This document shows positions 62,051 to 64,000 of a DNA stretch of 64,000 nt, piece after piece. Each line of letters starts with the position of its first letter. Within the stretch, counting starts at the first letter, position 1. The position numbers were made by a program, and so were the translations under genes. The notes under the pieces are model-generated. The model made no database searches and was not told where the DNA came from. It saw only the letters and a program-made list of their open reading frames with translations. The stretch covers positions 1 to 64,000 of the forward strand of contig NZ_BMHM01000003.1 of assembly GCF_014640815.1 (NCBI RefSeq), in the 5' to 3' direction. This DNA is from Vreelandella lutescens (lineage in GTDB: Bacteria > Pseudomonadota > Gammaproteobacteria > Pseudomonadales > Halomonadaceae).

Positions 62051-63529
62051 GTGACGTGTTTTCTTAATTTACCCGCTCAGTGGCTGCGCAGTAGCGTAGT
62101 GGCGGGCGTGGCAGCGGCTGCACTGTGTGCCAGCTCAGTGCTATCAGCGGATTTCAGCCGCCTGAGCCAGCTAGAGGCGAAGGGGTTTTCAATTAGCGCG
62201 GAAGCACGCCTTTTAGATGCCGATAGCGGCAGTAACCCGCTACTGGGGAGCCTCCACCCAGAGCGCCAGCTATCGCCTGCTTCAGTCACCAAAGCGTACA
62301 TGGCGGCAGCGTTGCTTAATCGTTTTGGCCCACAGCATCGATTTACCAGCCAGTTAGTCAGTACCGGCCAAGTGGATAACGGCGTGCTGCGCGGCGATCT
62401 CGTCTTTGAGGGGGGCGGTGACCCAGGTTTGACCACCGAAGATCTATGGCGGTTAGTGCATCGCTTGCAGCTTGCTGGGGTGAATCAAGTGGACGGTGCA
62501 TTGGTGGTCAGCCAGTGGCGCTTTGGCCCGGTGGAGTGCATTACCACCGACCGCTGCAATGCACGTACTCGGGTCACCAACGCCTACAGTGCGCCGCTTA
62601 CTTCTGCCGGTGTGAACTTCGGTACTTGGTGTGTCAACGTGGCACCTGCTGCGACCCCCGGCGAACCTGCGCGGGTTGGCCTATGCGATAGCCAAGCACC
62701 GCTCATCGCGATTGATAATCAGGTGGTGACGCGCCCTGCAAACAGCGGCACTGAAATCAGCGCCGAGCGCATCACTGATGAGCGTGGCGATGTAATGCGT
62801 GTCACCGGGCAAATCTCCACCAATGCATCGGCGCGGGACGTGTACCGTGGCGCAGGCGACGCGGCGGAAAAAACCGCTCAGGTGCTGCTGAGTATGCTTA
62901 ACCAAGCGGGGGTGAGCGTACGCGACCCCTGGCGGGTGAGCTCTACCCAGCCGCCGAGCAGCGCCCGACGCTTTGCTGCAGTGGACAGCCAACCGCTGCA
63001 GGAGCTGCTGCTGCGCACGATGAATTACTCCAATAATTACATGGCCGATGTGCTGGCGCTAAATTTGGTAGAAACACCCCAGGCGCAGCTGCGTCAGTCG
63101 GGTCAGGCGATTGAAGCGTATGTACAGAGCCTGCCAGGGCACGGCCCGGTGGCGCTGCATAGTGGCAGCGGTTTAACCACCGATAACCGCACCTCGGCTC
63201 ATGGCGTTAACGTGATGCTGGAGGATATGTTCCGCCAGAGCGCGCTGTTCCCAAGCTTTGTGGCCTCTTTCCAGTCGCCCGCCAACGGCGTAATGCGCTT
63301 TATCCGTCGCGGCTCTCCTACCTTTCAAAATAACGTCATGCTGAAAACCGGCACGCTTAATCAGCCGTTTGCTGTGCGTGCAGTGGCGGGCTATTTCCGC
63401 ACGGCCCAAGGGCGCTGGGGGGTGTTTAGCGTGTTAGTGAACGGTAGCGGCAGTACACCCTACCTAAGCTGGCCCGAGGTGCTCGACCCGCTGTCGTTAG
63501 ATCTAGATGCAATGATTTTGGCCAATTAA
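62051..63529 (+). CDS. dacB: D-alanyl-D-alanine carboxypeptidase/endopeptidase (PBP4)
   Basis: A 492-residue S13 penicillin-binding protein with a signal peptide ending near ASSVLS. The three active-site motifs are SPASVTKAYMAAALL (Ser-X2-Lys), MNYSNNYMADVLA (Ser-X-Asn) and LKTGTLNQP (Lys-Thr-Gly). It trims or cleaves peptidoglycan peptides in the periplasm. The start is GTG 62051, with GAGGT upstream. Confidence 0.94.
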   Translation: MTCFLNLPAQWLRSSVVAGVAAAALCASSVLSADFSRLSQLEAKGFSISAEARLLDADSGSNPLLGSLHPERQLSPASVTKAYMAAALLNRFGPQHRFTSQLVSTGQVDNGVLRGDLVFEGGGDPGLTTEDLWRLVHRLQLAGVNQVDGALVVSQWRFGPVECITTDRCNARTRVTNAYSAPLTSAGVNFGTWCVNVAPAATPGEPARVGLCDSQAPLIAIDNQVVTRPANSGTEISAERITDERGDVMRVTGQISTNASARDVYRGAGDAAEKTAQVLLSMLNQAGVSVRDPWRVSSTQPPSSARRFAAVDSQPLQELLLRTMNYSNNYMADVLALNLVETPQAQLRQSGQAIEAYVQSLPGHGPVALHSGSGLTTDNRTSAHGVNVMLEDMFRQSALFPSFVASFQSPANGVMRFIRRGSPTFQNNVMLKTGTLNQPFAVRAVAGYFRTAQGRWGVFSVLVNGSGSTPYLSWPEVLDPLSLDLDAMILAN

Positions 63530-63555
63530 TTAAACGCTTAGCTGAGGCAACGGGC

Positions 63556-63927
63556 ATGAAGCCACGTCACACGGGGTTAACCCATTTACTGCACTCCACG
63601 CGCTACTCCTGGAAAGGTCTGAAAGCGGCGTTTCGCAATGAGTCTGCCTTTCGCCAGGAGCTGGCGATTACCGCCGTGCTGCTGCCGTTTGCCTGGTGGA
63701 TCGGCGAAGGCCCAGTAAGCTGGCTGCTACTGGTCGGCAGTTTATTTTTAGTACTGATCGTTGAGCTGCTGAACAGCGCGATTGAGAACGTGGTCGACCG
63801 TATTGGCACTGAACACCACGAGCTGTCTGGGCGCGCCAAGGACATTGGTTCGGCGGCGGTGATGCTGTCGCTGATCATGGCGGGCCTGACCTGGGGGCTG
63901 TTAGGCTGGGAAAAATGGATGGGCTAG
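63556..63927 (+). CDS. dgkA: Diacylglycerol kinase
   Basis: A 123-residue integral membrane kinase with three helices. The signature ELLNSAIENVVDRIGTE and HELSGRAKDIGSAAV contain the catalytic Glu and metal-binding residues. It recycles diacylglycerol from membrane-derived oligosaccharide synthesis, an osmotically relevant role. Confidence 0.95.
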   Translation: MKPRHTGLTHLLHSTRYSWKGLKAAFRNESAFRQELAITAVLLPFAWWIGEGPVSWLLLVGSLFLVLIVELLNSAIENVVDRIGTEHHELSGRAKDIGSAAVMLSLIMAGLTWGLLGWEKWMG

Positions 63928-63980
63928 TTGGCCCTGAATGTCGTTAATAATCATAACAACCGCTTGGCAACGAGGTGCTT

Positions 63981-64000
63981 ATGCAGACCCACGATGCGTT
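63981..64000 (+). CDS. Start of a further gene, truncated by the window end
   Basis: An ATG at 63981 (MQTHDA) follows GAGGTG at 63972-63977 with good spacing. Only six codons are in the window, so no function can be given. A regulator or metabolic gene downstream of dgkA is possible. Confidence 0.35.

Overview
The window looks like a chromosomal segment of a halophilic gammaproteobacterium, most likely Halomonadaceae (Halomonas/Vreelandella type). The support is a stand-alone ectoine hydroxylase (EctD), a FabY-type ketoacyl synthase initiator, a type II (Pseudomonas-like) homoserine kinase, a Cys-type SelD next to MnmH, and a general gene content and codon use typical of that family. Most of the window is ordinary core genome with tightly packed genes. 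Family names come from motif recognition by eye, not from database searches.

Layout. 0-0.4 kb: the last bases of a 23S rRNA, a 5S rRNA and two tandem terminators. 0.4-7.3 kb: hisC, an NlpE-like lipoprotein, radA, selD-mnmH (tRNA selenation), a glutamine-amidotransferase-like protein that has lost its nucleophile Cys, and a YjaG-family protein. 7.3-10.6 kb: a hisBHAF operon with an outer-membrane-type protein at its end. 10.8-15.2 kb: PanZ-like GNAT, AsmA, mutY and yggX. 15.3-15.6 kb: a Phe-Gln-Thr tRNA cluster with a recognisable promoter.

15.7-17.1 kb is a small accessory patch downstream of tRNA-Thr. It holds an FRG-domain gene and a broken prophage-type DNA adenine methylase. 17.2-23.3 kb is a stress region: two small secreted proteins, a yciG-katN-yciE module (KGG protein, manganese catalase, ferritin-like protein), an AT-rich 0.9 kb gap, a Crp/Fnr regulator and ectD. 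23.4-30.0 kb returns to housekeeping genes: FAH-family hydrolase, speA, thrB and polA.

30.1-34.2 kb encodes one ferric-iron ABC transporter whose three genes sit in alternating orientation. 34.3-41.7 kb is a catabolic cluster: a HisD/HpsN-like dehydrogenase, an SDR, a CRYL1/L-gulonate-dehydrogenase-like enzyme, a LacI regulator and a complete TRAP transporter. A perfect 16-bp LacI-type palindrome lies in its central divergent promoter. Its substrate cannot be fixed from sequence, and it is the best candidate here for an incompletely described pathway.

42.0-50.4 kb: tmcA, pepD, dps, glycerate kinase, and a four-gene unit (two lipoproteins, a DUF1007 protein, a His-rich NicO/RcnA-type exporter) that looks like a metal-handling operon. 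50.4-55.3 kb: HIT protein, an entericidin-like peptide, an I78 inhibitor lipoprotein, a divergent LysE exporter/MocR regulator pair, a voltage-sensor-only membrane protein and an acyl-CoA thioesterase. 55.3-64 kb: AtoE, a DinF-type MATE, ferredoxin, coaD-fabY (overlapping), a TrmB-like methyltransferase, an SMR exporter, dacB, dgkA and the first codons of a further gene.

No CRISPR array, intact prophage, insertion sequence or clear attachment-site duplication was seen.
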